From positions 1 through 64,000 of the forward strand of contig JAJOHG010000029.1 in the NCBI GenBank assembly GCA_021029095.1: a stretch of 64,000 bases of DNA, written 5' to 3'. The translations under genes were made by a program, and so were the position numbers. Under the pieces are notes generated by a model. That model did not search any database. It was not told the origin of the DNA and worked only from the letters and a program-made list of their open reading frames with translations. Positions 31,889 through 43,200 of the stretch are shown piece by piece (the first letter of the stretch is position 1; the number at the start of each line of letters is the position of its first letter). The stretch comes from Phellopilus nigrolimitatus. Its lineage: Eukaryota; Basidiomycota; Agaricomycetes; Hymenochaetales; Hymenochaetaceae.

Positions 31889-34800
31889 TCATGCTCCGAT
31901 ATGAATCAAATTGACCCATCTCTCGACCGTAACGCCCGGCATCTTTTGCAAGCTCTGGATCGTTTCACGCAGAGCCCTCGCAGACCGCTTGAATCTCAAC
32001 TCGGATGAGTCCTCCGCAAACATACGCTTGTAAAATCCCCTGGCGATGAAAGGCCCATCGTCATCAGCCATCGCCCACATTGTACCGATTACACTTCGAA
32101 AGCCGCAAAACTGCATGGCTGCAGAGAGATGAAGCACTTCCTCGCGTGCCCCGCCAACAGTCTGTCCCGCACTGTGACAGGCGGATAAAAATGCGAATTC
32201 AGCATTCGGTAGATTGGATTGAATGATGTCGAGCAAAGTGAGACGGTCTTTGTCGGCAAGCTTAAAAGCGTGGAGGAAGGGTTCTTCGCGGTTTAATTGA
32301 CCATGGCAGGCAAAATGAACCCAGTCATGGTCGCGGAATTTGTCGATAACCGCTTCGCGAGTAGCTTGCTCACCAACGAGACATTTGACGAAGTCTCTCT
32401 TCTTCCGTATGGCACGAACCTCATTTTCTACTTGGAGGAGAAGTTCATCAGGCAAAGCAACAACGAGGAGTCGTGGTCGTCCAATGTCGGGTCTCCTAAT
32501 CCCAGGCTTGGGCTTCCGAGCATTGATCAAGGCTGTGAGCGTCGGGGTGTACGACGAGATGTAATCATCTGAGAGATACTGATTTCTGTCATTCTCAACG
32601 CGAATTGGCCCTGCCGCATGAAAAGGTAGAGCAGATAAAAGAGACGTGGGGCACCACCAGATACGAGTCTGCTTCTCGATCCCCAGCTTATCGACCACCC
32701 GGGAAACTACCCGGTTCCACAGGGACTCCAACACACTCTCAATGCCCGCATCACATTTATCCGGCTCCGTCGTTTGAAGTGCAGTCTTAAGATCTTTCAC
32801 AAGCGACGGGCCGTGGTCGTTGAAGTCAGAATCCAGTTGGATGTTGACAGGCGGGCGATCATGAAGAACAATAAGAGCGTCGGAACGATAGTCGCTGTGG
32901 GTGATGATGATGACGGGGCCCTCGACAGCAGCCTCTTGAAGAACGCTAAATCGTCGGGCTCGTAGAAAGTCTTCAAATCCTGATGTCGCGCGAATCTCTG
33001 CGACGATGGCCTCCAATTCGGATGCAAGACGCCGCTTTCGAGAATACATTTCATCCACGAGTTTTTGCGATACACCAGTCGCGCTATCCTGTGCGATTGA
33101 AGTAGTTGGCTTCGACTCGGATGAAGTGGCAAGCGATTCCAGTTCACGGCTGGTAGTTAAAAACCTGTCTGCCAAGCCTTTATTGACTTCCCTAAGCTGT
33201 TCAATTGGCGTTCTGAAACCGCGTAATTGCGACCAGATAAGGGCCCTGCCTTGCTCGAGCATCTCGACAGCCTGAGCCACATCACCGATCTCGATAGCAT
33301 ATGAAGCCGCATCCGAAGCAAGAGTTGGATATCCGTTTTTACCGCTAAGAATCTTATGCTGCATCTGCACGGTGGGACTTTTGACGAGCCAGCTCTCGAG
33401 GAGTGATAAAGCGAGACGGTAAGCTTTTACGGTGGAGACATGACGCTGTGATCGCGCTAGAGCCGCCCATCTCACTGCTACTGAGAGCCGCATTAGCGTA
33501 TTGGAGAAGACATGATCAGCGCCTTCTTCATAATAATGCAGAGACTCCTCGAGATCATCCATCCGACCGGTTTTCGCAAACCGAGTCCGCATGGCTCTTC
33601 CAAGATTGCTCAGAAATTCGGAGCGATCAGGATGTCCAGGAGGAAGTAGTCGTAGTGCATCGCGATGGAGGACAATGGACTCCTCAAGATCCTCCATCTG
33701 GCCGGTCTGCTTGAAGCGAGTTCGCACAGCTACTGCAAGATTATTTAGCGATGAGGAGCGATCAGGGTGTCCAGGAGGACGCAGTTCCAACGCGTCGCGA
33801 TGGAGGACAATGGCCTCCTCGAGATCCTCTATCCGGACAATCTGCTCGAAGCAAGTCTGCATGGCTTCTCCAAGATTGCTCAGAAATTCGGAGTGATCAG
33901 GATGTCCAGGAGGAAGTAGTTGTAATGCATCGTGATGGAGGACAATGGATTCCTCAAGATCCTCCATCTGGCCGGTCTGCAAAATTTTTTGGCCGGTCTG
34001 CTTGAACCGTGTTCGCAAGGCTACTGCAAGATTATTTAGCGATGAGGAGCGATCAGGGTGTCCAGGAGGACGCAGTTCCAGCGCGTCCCGATGGAGGACA
34101 ATGGCCTCCTCGAGATCCTCTATCCGACCGGCCTGCTCGAAGCAAGTCTGCATGGCTTCTCCAAGGTTGCTCAGAGATGCGGAGCGGTCAGGGTGTCCAG
34201 GAGGACGCAGTTCTAGTGCGTCGCGAAGGAGGACAATGGCCTCCTTGAGATCCTCCATCCGATCGGTCTGCTTGAAGCGAGTCCAAACGGCGCCCGCGAG
34301 GTTGTTAAGCGATGAGGAGCGATCAGGGTGTCCAGGAGGATGCAGTTCTAGGGCGTCGCGATGGAGGACAATGGACTCCTCGAGATCCTCCATCCGACCG
34401 GTCTGCTCGAAGCGAGTCAAAACGGCACCCGCGAGGTTGTTAAGCGATGAGGAGCGATCAGGGTGTCCAGGAGGACGCAGTTCTAGGGCGTCGCGATGGA
34501 GGGCAATGGACTCCTCGAGATCCTCCATCCGACCGGCCTGCTCGAAGCGAGTCTGCACGGCAGCTGCGAGGTTGCTAAGAGATCCGGAGCGATGAGGGTG
34601 TCCAGGAGGATGCAGTTCTAGGGCGTCGCGATGGAGGACAATGGCCTCCTCGAGATCCTCCATCCGACCGGTTTGATCAAACCGAGTCAAAACGGCACCC
34701 GCGAGGTTGTTAAACGATGTGGAGCGAAGAGGGTGTCCAGGAGGCCGCAGGTCTAGTGCGTCGCGATGGAGGACAATGGACTCCTCGAGATCTTCCATCT

Positions 34801-35338
34801 GTCCGGTCTGCTCAAACAGAGTGCTCATGGCTACAGCAAGGCTGTTAAGAGATGCAGAGCGGTTGGGGTGTCCAGGAGGTCGCAGGTCTAGTGCGTCGCG
34901 AAGGAGGGTAATGGACTGCTCGAGATCCTCCATCCGACCGGCCTGCATAAATTGACTGAGAAGGCCATTCGCAAGGTTGTCAAAACATGTGGAACGGTCA
35001 GCGTGCTCATGAGGGCACAGATCTAGAGCGTCGTGACAAAGGGCAATAGACTCCTCGAGATCCTCTATCCGACCTGTTTGCCCAAAACGAGTCCTCACAG
35101 CTACTGCGAGGTTATTTAGCGATGAGGAGCGATGAGGATGTCCAGGAGGACTCAGTTCTAGCGCGTCGCGATGGAGGGCAATGGACTCCTCGAGATCCTC
35201 CATCCGACCGGTCTGCTCAAAACGAGTCCGCACGGCATTTCCGAGGTTGTTCAGTGATGAGGGGCGCTCAGGGTATCCGGGTGGACACAGGTCCAGTGCG
35301 TCACGGAATTTGGCAATTGACTCCTCGAGATTCTCCAT
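31889..35338 (-). CDS. TPR-CHAT protein 2 (putative CHAT-family cysteine protease)
   Basis: The intronless frame encodes 1,149 residues. It starts MENLEESIAKFRDALDLC and has 13 repeats of 45 residues (one is 52 because of an inserted KILQTGQ), then the linker with YYEEGADHVFSN and the CHAT domain. The catalytic pair is His1012 (FACHGQ) and Cys1054 (SACHSAG). Repeats are diverse, unlike TPR-CHAT1. The start is preceded by TACAG, a possible acceptor, so the first codon may be created at an exon junction of the leader. The same inserted heptapeptide occurs in TPR-CHAT4, which shows that these two share recent ancestry. Confidence 0.92.
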   Translation of the reverse strand: MENLEESIAKFRDALDLCPPGYPERPSSLNNLGNAVRTRFEQTGRMEDLEESIALHRDALELSPPGHPHRSSSLNNLAVAVRTRFGQTGRIEDLEESIALCHDALDLCPHEHADRSTCFDNLANGLLSQFMQAGRMEDLEQSITLLRDALDLRPPGHPNRSASLNSLAVAMSTLFEQTGQMEDLEESIVLHRDALDLRPPGHPLRSTSFNNLAGAVLTRFDQTGRMEDLEEAIVLHRDALELHPPGHPHRSGSLSNLAAAVQTRFEQAGRMEDLEESIALHRDALELRPPGHPDRSSSLNNLAGAVLTRFEQTGRMEDLEESIVLHRDALELHPPGHPDRSSSLNNLAGAVWTRFKQTDRMEDLKEAIVLLRDALELRPPGHPDRSASLSNLGEAMQTCFEQAGRIEDLEEAIVLHRDALELRPPGHPDRSSSLNNLAVALRTRFKQTGQKILQTGQMEDLEESIVLHHDALQLLPPGHPDHSEFLSNLGEAMQTCFEQIVRIEDLEEAIVLHRDALELRPPGHPDRSSSLNNLAVAVRTRFKQTGQMEDLEESIVLHRDALRLLPPGHPDRSEFLSNLGRAMRTRFAKTGRMDDLEESLHYYEEGADHVFSNTLMRLSVAVRWAALARSQRHVSTVKAYRLALSLLESWLVKSPTVQMQHKILSGKNGYPTLASDAASYAIEIGDVAQAVEMLEQGRALIWSQLRGFRTPIEQLREVNKGLADRFLTTSRELESLATSSESKPTTSIAQDSATGVSQKLVDEMYSRKRRLASELEAIVAEIRATSGFEDFLRARRFSVLQEAAVEGPVIIITHSDYRSDALIVLHDRPPVNIQLDSDFNDHGPSLVKDLKTALQTTEPDKCDAGIESVLESLWNRVVSRVVDKLGIEKQTRIWWCPTSLLSALPFHAAGPIRVENDRNQYLSDDYISSYTPTLTALINARKPKPGIRRPDIGRPRLLVVALPDELLLQVENEVRAIRKKRDFVKCLVGEQATREAVIDKFRDHDWVHFACHGQLNREEPFLHAFKLADKDRLTLLDIIQSNLPNAEFAFLSACHSAGQTVGGAREEVLHLSAAMQFCGFRSVIGTMWAMADDDGPFIARGFYKRMFAEDSSELRFKRSARALRETIQSLQKMPGVTVERWVNLIHIGA

Positions 35339-35820
35339 CTGTACGGGTTACTTGATAATCCTTACACGGCAACTGCGAGGATGAACTCGAACGTTAGTCG
35401 ATCATGGCACTCAGTATCCTAGAAATATACTCACGCCGGGTTTGAAGGATATAGTTGCCTATACTGAAAATTCGCGCGATCTGTACAGCAAAACACAAGA
35501 AGGATTAGTGCAATCCATCAGCGAGTAAGGTAGGTCCTACCTCTGTCTGTTTTGCTACGATAGTCTCAAGTAAAGTGTTACGCGAGGCTGCAAGTGCGTC
35601 CGTAGGCTATGAGCATCAGAGGAAGTATTCAGCGCAGTTCAATGGTGCTCTCGACGATCTCAGATATTGCTCACCTTATGTGGCTTGTACTTTCCTACGT
35701 TGTCTTTTTGTCGAATTTTAGATAGTTCTCGAATGGAGGAGGCCAATTGAAATGAAAGGGGGAAAGGGTCGAGGGTAGACGTGAAAGCAGCGCTCCCATG
35801 GTGTCCCCGGATTTATATCG
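35339..35820 (-). promoter_or_regulatory. TATA box and leader of TPR-CHAT2
   Basis: On the minus strand TATAAAT (35817-35811) precedes an ATG at 35799 that opens a 34-codon frame, MGALLSRLPSTLSPFHFNWP and on to KKTT. Two intron-like segments with GTGAG donors follow before the main ATG. TPR-CHAT4 has a 34-codon frame of the same length and end; TPR-CHAT1 has shifted frame and reads on to 65 codons. Confidence 0.5.
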
Positions 35821-36559
35821 TGCTAACTTCAACTTCCACAAATTTCGAACCATTGGAAAGGGCCGAATGTTGCCGAAAGCTAATACCCAGATATATGTCC
35901 ATATATTAGACAACGAGGCTTTATTGCCCTTAGCCTTTATTGCAAGGGTGGATAGCACGGTATAAACAGTCACGTACCTGTCTTTACTTGTATCATCCGC
36001 CCATTATCGCCGCGCCTTCGTTGTCTCCTCTGCCGTCCTCCACGATGCCGGCAACTCCTTTCGCCTGACAAAGAAAGAAACAAGGTCAGTAGTCATTCGA
36101 CGATGTTTACAAGACAAATGTATTGAGAATGGTGCAAAACTGTCTTGCACTGCCGATCGTCAACACTAGGACTTCGACCGGTGCCATCACGAAATCATCA
36201 TGAAGAAAAAAGACAAGAACTCACTGCCTCATCAAGGACGCATCCTTGTTGTGTTCGCCAGAGGCGCGGTGTATTTGATATGGCTATTCGAGACACTCTG
36301 GAGTATCACTTCTGTTCGAAGCCATACGCTTCTTCATGCACTGCAGCCGTGTATCGATTCATGCTGTACATCTTGACCTTTTACGGAGATCCGGGATGTT
36401 GTAAGGAAGCAAGGAAATCCATTCTTGTAACGAGGAAGGCCGGCGAGGTATCTGGGCTTGATGATGGTCGGATGCGTCTCAGTGCTGTTTGACAAGCGTC
36501 TCAAGATGTTCGCGATACTTGCGGGCACGAGAAGGTTCGCGTCTTGATGCATTCTTGTG

Positions 36560-36915
36560 CTTGAGCATTTGCCGGGAGTTGGCACCAGCGCAGATGTCGC
36601 AAGGGTTGAAAATGAGTTAGAAACATGGGATAGAGGTTGTCGTCGTCTCGCCTGAATGGTGTATATAACAAGTATGAGAGGCTCGTCAACGCGCCCCGTC
36701 GTAAAAACAAAAGTACTTAATGCTTACGATCGTGGAATTTCGAGACACATTCGCCTCCAACATGCCGTCTGTTCGAGCGTCGTCGTCTCGCCGTGCAGGA
36801 TTGCTGAGTACTTCTGGCTGCGCGGATTGTGCGGGACGCCTATAACCTTCACCTCGCCGCTAGTACTCTCTTTCGCCTGTTCGACAATTCCAATGCCGAG
36901 CACATCGTCAAACTG
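36560..36915 (-). pseudogene. Cytosine deaminase (FCY1) remnant f
   Basis: It is the counterpart of remnant a. FDDVLGIGIVEQAKE-like codons, a gap over VPIGSS and a detached CDICAGAN zinc piece near 36600 are shared with remnants a and j, so the deletion is ancestral to the three. Confidence 0.7.
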
Positions 36916-37229
36916 CTCCAGTCAGAATTTCTAGCACAATACGGTCGTGGTGGTCGTGGTTTATGGTGCAATCGACCGACGGCCGTTGGTTACCGAAGAA
37001 GTAGCCGGGTTTGAAATCTAAGTACAGAGTCACAGCTTCGAAAAACGATTCAACAAGAGGGAATACGAGCAATAGTACTCTGGTAAGTAAAGGAAAGTAG
37101 AATGTGTTTGAATACTGCACATACACAAGCAGTTCAGAATTTCAATTATTGATTTAAAATGTCCGATATAGCCCCTTCGCAAGAGCCTCCACTAGAGCGC
37201 TGTACGGCCATGTTGCTCATCTTCCATAA

Positions 37230-37745
37230 CCAAGGCAGCCCGATGTCTCTAGCAAATCCAGCACATCATCGTCGACCCCGACACTCGCGACGCCATTCAT
37301 AATAAACTGGAAGACGGTCCTAGTCCTCCCCGAAGGCCCGCGCCTCCGACCTCGCGCGCACAGACGGCTCCTCGCTCATCGCGCTCGACACGCGCCCCAT
37401 TTTCGCCTTCCGCGCGCCGCCCCGCGATGCTGCGCTGGCCCCATCCGCCGTCGGTGTGCCCAACGCGAGCGCAAACCTCAGGCTGGCGTACCCCGTCCTC
37501 GAGCTCTTCTTTCTCGCCGCAGAGAAAAGTCCAGAGATGGTCGCATTAGATGATTTATGGTAGCTATGTACGTGGTCTGGGCGGCAATGCACATGCAGGA
37601 GGTCATATCCGTCGTACTCGCCTCGTCTTTGCCTTACGTGACCGGCCTCGCGGGGTTTCTCCTCCGCTCCGGGCTCGCTGGCTCGCCCTCCCTCTTCGCC
37701 TCCTCAAACGAAACCAAAAGAGAAGACGCGGCACCCCATGTTCAA
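37230..37745 (+). pseudogene. Acyltransferase pseudogene A3a (N-terminal part)
   Basis: The sequence matches the first half of the intact acyltransferase: an IQHIIVDPDT-like start, KTVLVLPEGP, SSLIALDTRP, YPVLELFFLAAE and DDLW, where a premature TAG follows. It stops about where the acetyltransferase domain should begin, because a second N-terminal copy follows directly. Confidence 0.7.
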
Positions 37746-38440
37746 TGGACAAGGCAGCCCAACGTCTCCAGCAAATCCAGCACATCATCGTTGGACCCGA
37801 CACCGGCAACGTCACTCGTAAAAAATTAGAAGACGTCCTTCCCGACGACGCGCGCCTCCGACCTCGCGCGTACAGACAGCTTCTCGCTCTCGCCTTCCGC
37901 GCGCCTCCCCGCGATGCTGCGCTGGCCCCATCCACCGTCGGCGGGCCCAACGCGAGCGCAAACCTAACACCGGCGTGACCTGTCCTCGAGCTCTTCCTTC
38001 TCGCCGCGAAGAAAAGTCCAGAGACGGTTGCGTTAGATGATTTATGGCAGCTATGTACATGCACGTTGGGCGACATGCACACGCAGGAAATCATACCCGT
38101 CGTGCTCGTCCCGTCCCTACCTAACGCGCCCGACCGTGCGAGGTTCCTCCTCCGCTCCGGGCTCGCGGGCTCGCCCTCCCTCTTCGCCTCCCCCTCAAAC
38201 GAAACCAAAAGAAAAGACGCGTCGCTCGAGTTCTTCCTCGACCGAGCGACCTTCTAGCAAGGTGCCGGCACGCGCCCCACGTGGGGGTCGCGCACGGCTA
38301 CTGCGGCACGCGTCCGACCAAGCGTCCTTCCCGCATACGACGTGCAGCGCCCGTTCTGGCCGTCGAAGACGCCCGGCGGCGTGCTGCTCTACGCGCCCGT
38401 ACGTGTGGTGTCCGTGCGCGCGTGCGGAGTTGGAGTAGAG
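37746..38440 (+). pseudogene. Acyltransferase pseudogene A3b (tandem copy)
   Basis: A second start reads MDKAAQRLQQIQHIIVGPDT, nearly the same as the intact gene. Frameshifts and a missing segment follow, and the copy ends in the region before the GNAT core. A3a and A3b are a tandem pair unique to this arm. Confidence 0.75.
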
Positions 38441-38499
38441 CGCCGAGAACGCACCCGCAGCTCGGTAGCGCGAGGACGCAGACGGTGGCGGCGGTGCGG

Positions 38500-38880
38500 G
38501 GTGTGCATACTAAATCCAGAGGATGGAGCGACGATGCCGTGCTGTAGAAGAGCGCGGATAGGCTGAGCATCTTCCCTTTGTTCGGGTTAAAAGGGTGGGT
38601 TCTTGGGAGAGGCGACAGCCAGGTAATTGGGGTATGCAGCAGGCGTATACAGCGCCGTCGAGAATGGCGCGCGGAGGGATTGCAGTGAGATTCAACAGGC
38701 GAAGAAAAAATCAGCGGAAAAAAAAAGCTTCTGCTTGTCCGCTCACTACGTGCCGAGCTTCCACGACACTTGGACTCCAACTCGGTTTTCGTGTCTTTCT
38801 TTTTGCTTTGGTTTTCTCGCCCTCCGCATTTGAGATGTGCTAGTAGGCAAGCCTTGCACAGATGATACCAGGCGCTTGGC
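38500..38880. other. Diverged TPR-CHAT 3' flank
   Basis: It resembles 31.2-31.5 kb and 54.4-54.7 kb and marks the start of the second right-hand unit. No gene. Confidence 0.45.
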
Positions 38881-39223
38881 ATAATATAATTGGATCTTAG
38901 TGCTCGCGTTTCACTTCGTCAAGTCGTACGCAAAGCTGACGATGAAATATTTATGTACTCGAGCGATCTTTCAAAATGTCACTAGGTACATAACGATGAA
39001 AAATTGTCAATTACAAGAGCAAGAACATTATACTGATAGTAACTGATTGAATCTCGGTGCTGTCTGAGTAGCAAATGAGTAGAATATACATCTTGAAAAT
39101 TGTACAAAGAACTAGAGTACTTGCAGGCACAGCAAAATAACAGGAGACAACTACATGCAGCTACATGGAAATCTCGTCAGAAATATTCGCATTATCAAAA
39201 GGGAGGAAACTGAACTCTCTTCA

Positions 39224-42200
39224 TCATGCTCCGATATGAATAAAATTTACCCATCTCTCGACCGTCATGCCCTTCCTCTTCCGCAAGCGCTGGATCGTTT
39301 CACGAAGAGCCCTCGCAGACCTCTTGAATCCCAACTCCGGTGAATCCTCCTCCGCAAACATACGCTTGTAAAATTCTTTGGCGACGAAAGGCCCATCGTC
39401 ATTAGCCATCGCCCACATCGTGCCGATTACACTTCGAAAGCCGCAGAACTGCATGGCAGCAGCGAGATGAAGCACTTCCCCGAACGCCCTGTCAACAATC
39501 TGTCCCGCGCTGTGACAGGCGGATAAAAATGCGAATTCAGCATTCGGTAGATTGGAATGAATGATGTCGAGTAAAGTGAGACGGTCTTCACCGTAAAGCT
39601 GGAACGCGTGAAGGAAGGGTTCTTTGGTATTCAAGTGACCGTGGCAGGCAAAATGAACCCAGTGACGGTCGCGGAAATTGTCAATAACTGCCTCGCGAGT
39701 AGCTTGCTCACGAATAAGACATTCGACAAAATCTCTGTCCTTCTGTATGGCACGATATTCTTTTTCCACTAGAGGGATAGTTTCATCAGGCAGGGCAACA
39801 ACGAGGAGTTGTGGCCGTCCGATGTCGTGCCTCCTGATCTCAGGCTTGGACTTCCGTGCAGTGATCAAGGCTGTGAGCGTCGGGGTGTACGACGAGACGT
39901 AATCATCTGAGAGATACTGTCTTATGCCATCCACAACACGAATTGGCCCTGCCGCATGAAAAGGTAGAGCAGATAAGATAGAGGTCGGACACCACCAGAT
40001 ACGAGTCTGTTTCTCAATCCCGAGCTCGTCCAGCTTGTCGACCACCCGGGAAACCACCTGGTTCCACAGCGATCCCAGCACATCTCTGATATCCGCATCA
40101 CATCCATTTGGTTCAGTCTGAACCTTTTGAAGTGCAGCCTTAAGATTTCTCACAAGCAAGGGGCCGTCGTGGTCGAAATCCGTATTTAGTTCGATGCTGA
40201 CAGGCGGGTGATCATAAAGAACAATGAGAGCGTCGGAGCGATATTCGCTGTGGCTGATGATGATGACGGGGCCCTCGACAGCAGCCTCTTGAAGAACGCT
40301 AAATCGTCGGGCTCGTAGAAAGTCCCCAAATCCTGACGTCGTGCGAATCTCTGCAACGATGCCCTCCAATTGGGATGCGAGACGCCGCTTTCGAGAATAC
40401 ATTTCGTCCACGAGTTTCTGCGATGCACCTGTCGCGCGATCCTGAGCGACCAAAGTGATTGGCTTCGACTCGGATGAAGTGGCGAGTGATTCCAGCTCAC
40501 GGCTGGTGCTTAGGAACCTGTCTGCCAAACCTTTATTGACTTCCCTAAGCTGTTCGATTGGCGTTCTGAGGCCGCGCATCTGCGACCAGATAAGGGCCCT
40601 GCCTTGCTCGAGCATCTCGACAGCTTGAGCCACCTCACCGTTCTCTATAGCATATGAAGCCGCATCCGAAGCAAGAGTTGGATATCCGTTTTTACCGCTG
40701 AGAATCTTATGCTGCATCTGCACGGTGGGAGTTATAACGAGGGAGCTTTCGAGGAGTGAGAGAGCGAGCCGGTAAGCTTTCAAGGTAGAAGTATGACTCT
40801 GTGATCGCGCCAAAGCTGCCCAACGCACTGCTACACCGAGCCGCGTTAGCGTATTGGAGAAGACGTGATTAGCACCTTCTTCATACAAGCGAAGGGACTC
40901 CTCAAGATCATCTATCCGACCTGTCTGCTCAAAATGAGTGTGCATAGCTTCTGCTAGATTGCTCAAAGATCCGGACCGACCAGGGTGCCCAGAAGGATGC
41001 AAATCTAGTGCGTCACGATAGAAGGTAATGGTCTGCTCGAGATCCACCATCTGACCTGTCTGCTCAAAATGAATGTACAGGGCTACTGCAACGTTGTTAA
41101 GAGATGCAGAGCGGTCAGGGTGACCGAGAGGATACAGTCCCAGCGCGTCGCGATGGAAGGCAATGGACTCCTCGAGATCCTCCATCCGACCGGTTTGCTC
41201 AAACCGAGTGCTCAAAGCACCGGCAAGATTGTTAAGAGATGCGAAGCGGAAAGGGTGTCCAGGAGGACGCATTTCCAATGCAACGCGGTTGAGGGCAATG
41301 GAGGCTTCGAGATCCTCCATCCGACCAATTTGCTTAAACCGAACGCATACGTCTGCTGCAATGTTGCTGTACAATACAGACCAAGCAGGGTGTCCAGGAG
41401 GAAGCAGTTCCAGCGCATTGCGATAGAGGGCAATGGACTCCTCGAGATCCTCCATCTGACCGGTCTGTTCAAACCGAGTCCTCACGGCACATGCGAGGTT
41501 GATAAACGATGCGGGGCGATCAGGGTGTCCAGGAGGACGCAGTCCCAGCGAGTCACGATTGAGGGCAATGGATTCCTCGAGATCCTTCATCCGACCGGTT
41601 TGCTCAAACCGAGTCCTCACGGCCACTGCAAGATTGCTTAACGATGAAGAGCGACCAAGATGTCCAGGAGAACACAGTTCCAATGCTTTGCGATTGAGGG
41701 CAATGGACTCCTCGAGATCCTCCATCCGACCGGTCTGCTTAAATCGAACGCTCATGGCTGTTGCAAGGTTGCTAAACGATAAGGAGCGATCAGATTGTCC
41801 AGGGGGAAGCCGATCCAGTGCAACGCGATAGAGGGTAATGGATTCCTCGAGATCCTCCATCCGACCGGTCTGCTCAAACCAAGTGCTCATGGTACTTACG
41901 AGGTTGTCTAATGATGCGGGGTGATCAGGGTGACCAGGAGGACGCAGTTTCAGCGCGTCGCGATTGAGGGCAATGGACTCCTCGAGATCCTCAATCCGAC
42001 CGATCTGCTTGAACCGAATGTTCATGGCGCTCGCGAGATTATTTAACGTTAAGGAGCGACCAGGGTATCCAGGAGGACACAGTTTCAGCGCTTCGCGATG
42101 GAGGAGAATGGACTCCTCGAGATCCTCCATCCGACCTGTCTGCTCAAACAGAATGCTCATGGCTGATGCAAGGTTGCAAAAGGATGAGGGGCGATCAGGG

Positions 42201-42670
42201 TGTCCAGGAGGACGTAGTCCCAGCGCATTACGATTGAGAGCAATAGATTTCTCGATATCCTCCATCCGACCGGTTTGCTCAAACCGAACCCTCAAGGCTA
42301 CTGCAAGATTGTTTAACGATGAGGAGCGACCAGGGCGTCCAGGAGGACGTAGTTCCAGCGCACGGCACTGGAGTGCAATGTATTCCTCAAGATCCTCCAT
42401 CCGACTGGTCTTCTCAAATCGAGTCATCACGACTGCTGCAAGGTTGTTGTATGATATAGACCAAACAGGATGTCCAGGGGGAAGCAACCTCAACGCATTG
42501 CGATGGAGGGCAATGGACTCCGAAAGATCCTCCATCCGACCGGTCTGCTTAAACAGGATGCTCAAGGCTGCTGCAAGGTTGTTAAGCGATAGGGAGAGAT
42601 CAGGGTGTCCAGGAGGAAGCCGATCCAGTGCAACGCGATAGAGGGCAATGAACTTTTCGAGATCCTCCAT
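39224..42670 (-). CDS. TPR-CHAT protein 3 (most diverged copy)
   Basis: From the ATG at 42670 the frame gives 1,148 residues: 13 TPR units of 45 residues, a linker (LYEEGANHVFSN) and the CHAT domain with His1010 (FACHGH) and Cys1052 (SACHSAG). The repeats are the most varied of the four, with units such as LEEYIALQCRALELRPPGR. The frame is open further upstream to 42769, but that part begins with GTG inside a leader intron, so I prefer 42670. The upstream TATA box and leader ATG are lost, so transcription may be weak or use another site. Confidence 0.9.
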   Translation of the reverse strand: MEDLEKFIALYRVALDRLPPGHPDLSLSLNNLAAALSILFKQTGRMEDLSESIALHRNALRLLPPGHPVWSISYNNLAAVVMTRFEKTSRMEDLEEYIALQCRALELRPPGRPGRSSSLNNLAVALRVRFEQTGRMEDIEKSIALNRNALGLRPPGHPDRPSSFCNLASAMSILFEQTGRMEDLEESILLHREALKLCPPGYPGRSLTLNNLASAMNIRFKQIGRIEDLEESIALNRDALKLRPPGHPDHPASLDNLVSTMSTWFEQTGRMEDLEESITLYRVALDRLPPGQSDRSLSFSNLATAMSVRFKQTGRMEDLEESIALNRKALELCSPGHLGRSSSLSNLAVAVRTRFEQTGRMKDLEESIALNRDSLGLRPPGHPDRPASFINLACAVRTRFEQTGQMEDLEESIALYRNALELLPPGHPAWSVLYSNIAADVCVRFKQIGRMEDLEASIALNRVALEMRPPGHPFRFASLNNLAGALSTRFEQTGRMEDLEESIAFHRDALGLYPLGHPDRSASLNNVAVALYIHFEQTGQMVDLEQTITFYRDALDLHPSGHPGRSGSLSNLAEAMHTHFEQTGRIDDLEESLRLYEEGANHVFSNTLTRLGVAVRWAALARSQSHTSTLKAYRLALSLLESSLVITPTVQMQHKILSGKNGYPTLASDAASYAIENGEVAQAVEMLEQGRALIWSQMRGLRTPIEQLREVNKGLADRFLSTSRELESLATSSESKPITLVAQDRATGASQKLVDEMYSRKRRLASQLEGIVAEIRTTSGFGDFLRARRFSVLQEAAVEGPVIIISHSEYRSDALIVLYDHPPVSIELNTDFDHDGPLLVRNLKAALQKVQTEPNGCDADIRDVLGSLWNQVVSRVVDKLDELGIEKQTRIWWCPTSILSALPFHAAGPIRVVDGIRQYLSDDYVSSYTPTLTALITARKSKPEIRRHDIGRPQLLVVALPDETIPLVEKEYRAIQKDRDFVECLIREQATREAVIDNFRDRHWVHFACHGHLNTKEPFLHAFQLYGEDRLTLLDIIHSNLPNAEFAFLSACHSAGQIVDRAFGEVLHLAAAMQFCGFRSVIGTMWAMANDDGPFVAKEFYKRMFAEEDSPELGFKRSARALRETIQRLRKRKGMTVERWVNFIHIGA

Positions 42671-43200
42671 CCGTGTACGAGTAACTTTTGAATCCTTAAC
42701 ACGGCAACTGCGAGGATGAACATGAATGTTGATCGAACATGATACATAGTATCCTGAAGATATACTCACGCAAAGTTTGAAGGTGAGAATCGTTGCGCTC
42801 TGTAGAGCAAGATTGGCGCAATCCCTCGTAGGATAAGGTAGACTCTATTTGTGCCTATTTTGCGACGGAAGAGTTACGGATGAATCGTTGCGCGAGGGAG
42901 TAAGTGCGTGCGTATGCTATGAGCATTCGAAGAATGGTCATTGCCCAGTTCGATGGTGCTCTCGACGATTCCAAATATCGCTCACCTTCCCGGATCTTGT
43001 ACTTTCTTATGTTACTCTTATGTCGAACTTGAGATAATTCGTGCGCGGCAAAGACCACTTAACATGAGGGGGGGAAAGGATCAAAGCGTGAAAGCAGCTC
43101 TCGTTTGGTGTTCGTAGCTATATGGCGTTGACTTTAGATTCCGCAAATTTCGGACTTCGAAAGGCGAGAGGCTGGATGTTGCCGAAAGCTAAAACGGAGG
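42671..43200 (-). promoter_or_regulatory. Degenerate leader and promoter of TPR-CHAT3
   Basis: The positions that hold TATAAAT and the MGALLS start in copies 1, 2 and 4 read ATATAGCT and AAACGAGAG here. The second leader intron (GTGAGTATA to CGCAG) is preserved. Three extra bases remove the in-frame TAA that precedes the main ATG in the other copies. Confidence 0.5.

Noticed and set aside
37230..38440. One intact acyltransferase gene
   Set aside because: Two N-terminal copies lie in tandem, with a TAG after DDLW and frameshifts, and no C-terminal exons follow.
42671..42769. Upstream extension of TPR-CHAT3 to 42769
   Set aside because: It begins at a GTG that is the donor of the conserved leader intron, so the ATG at 42670 is the better start.
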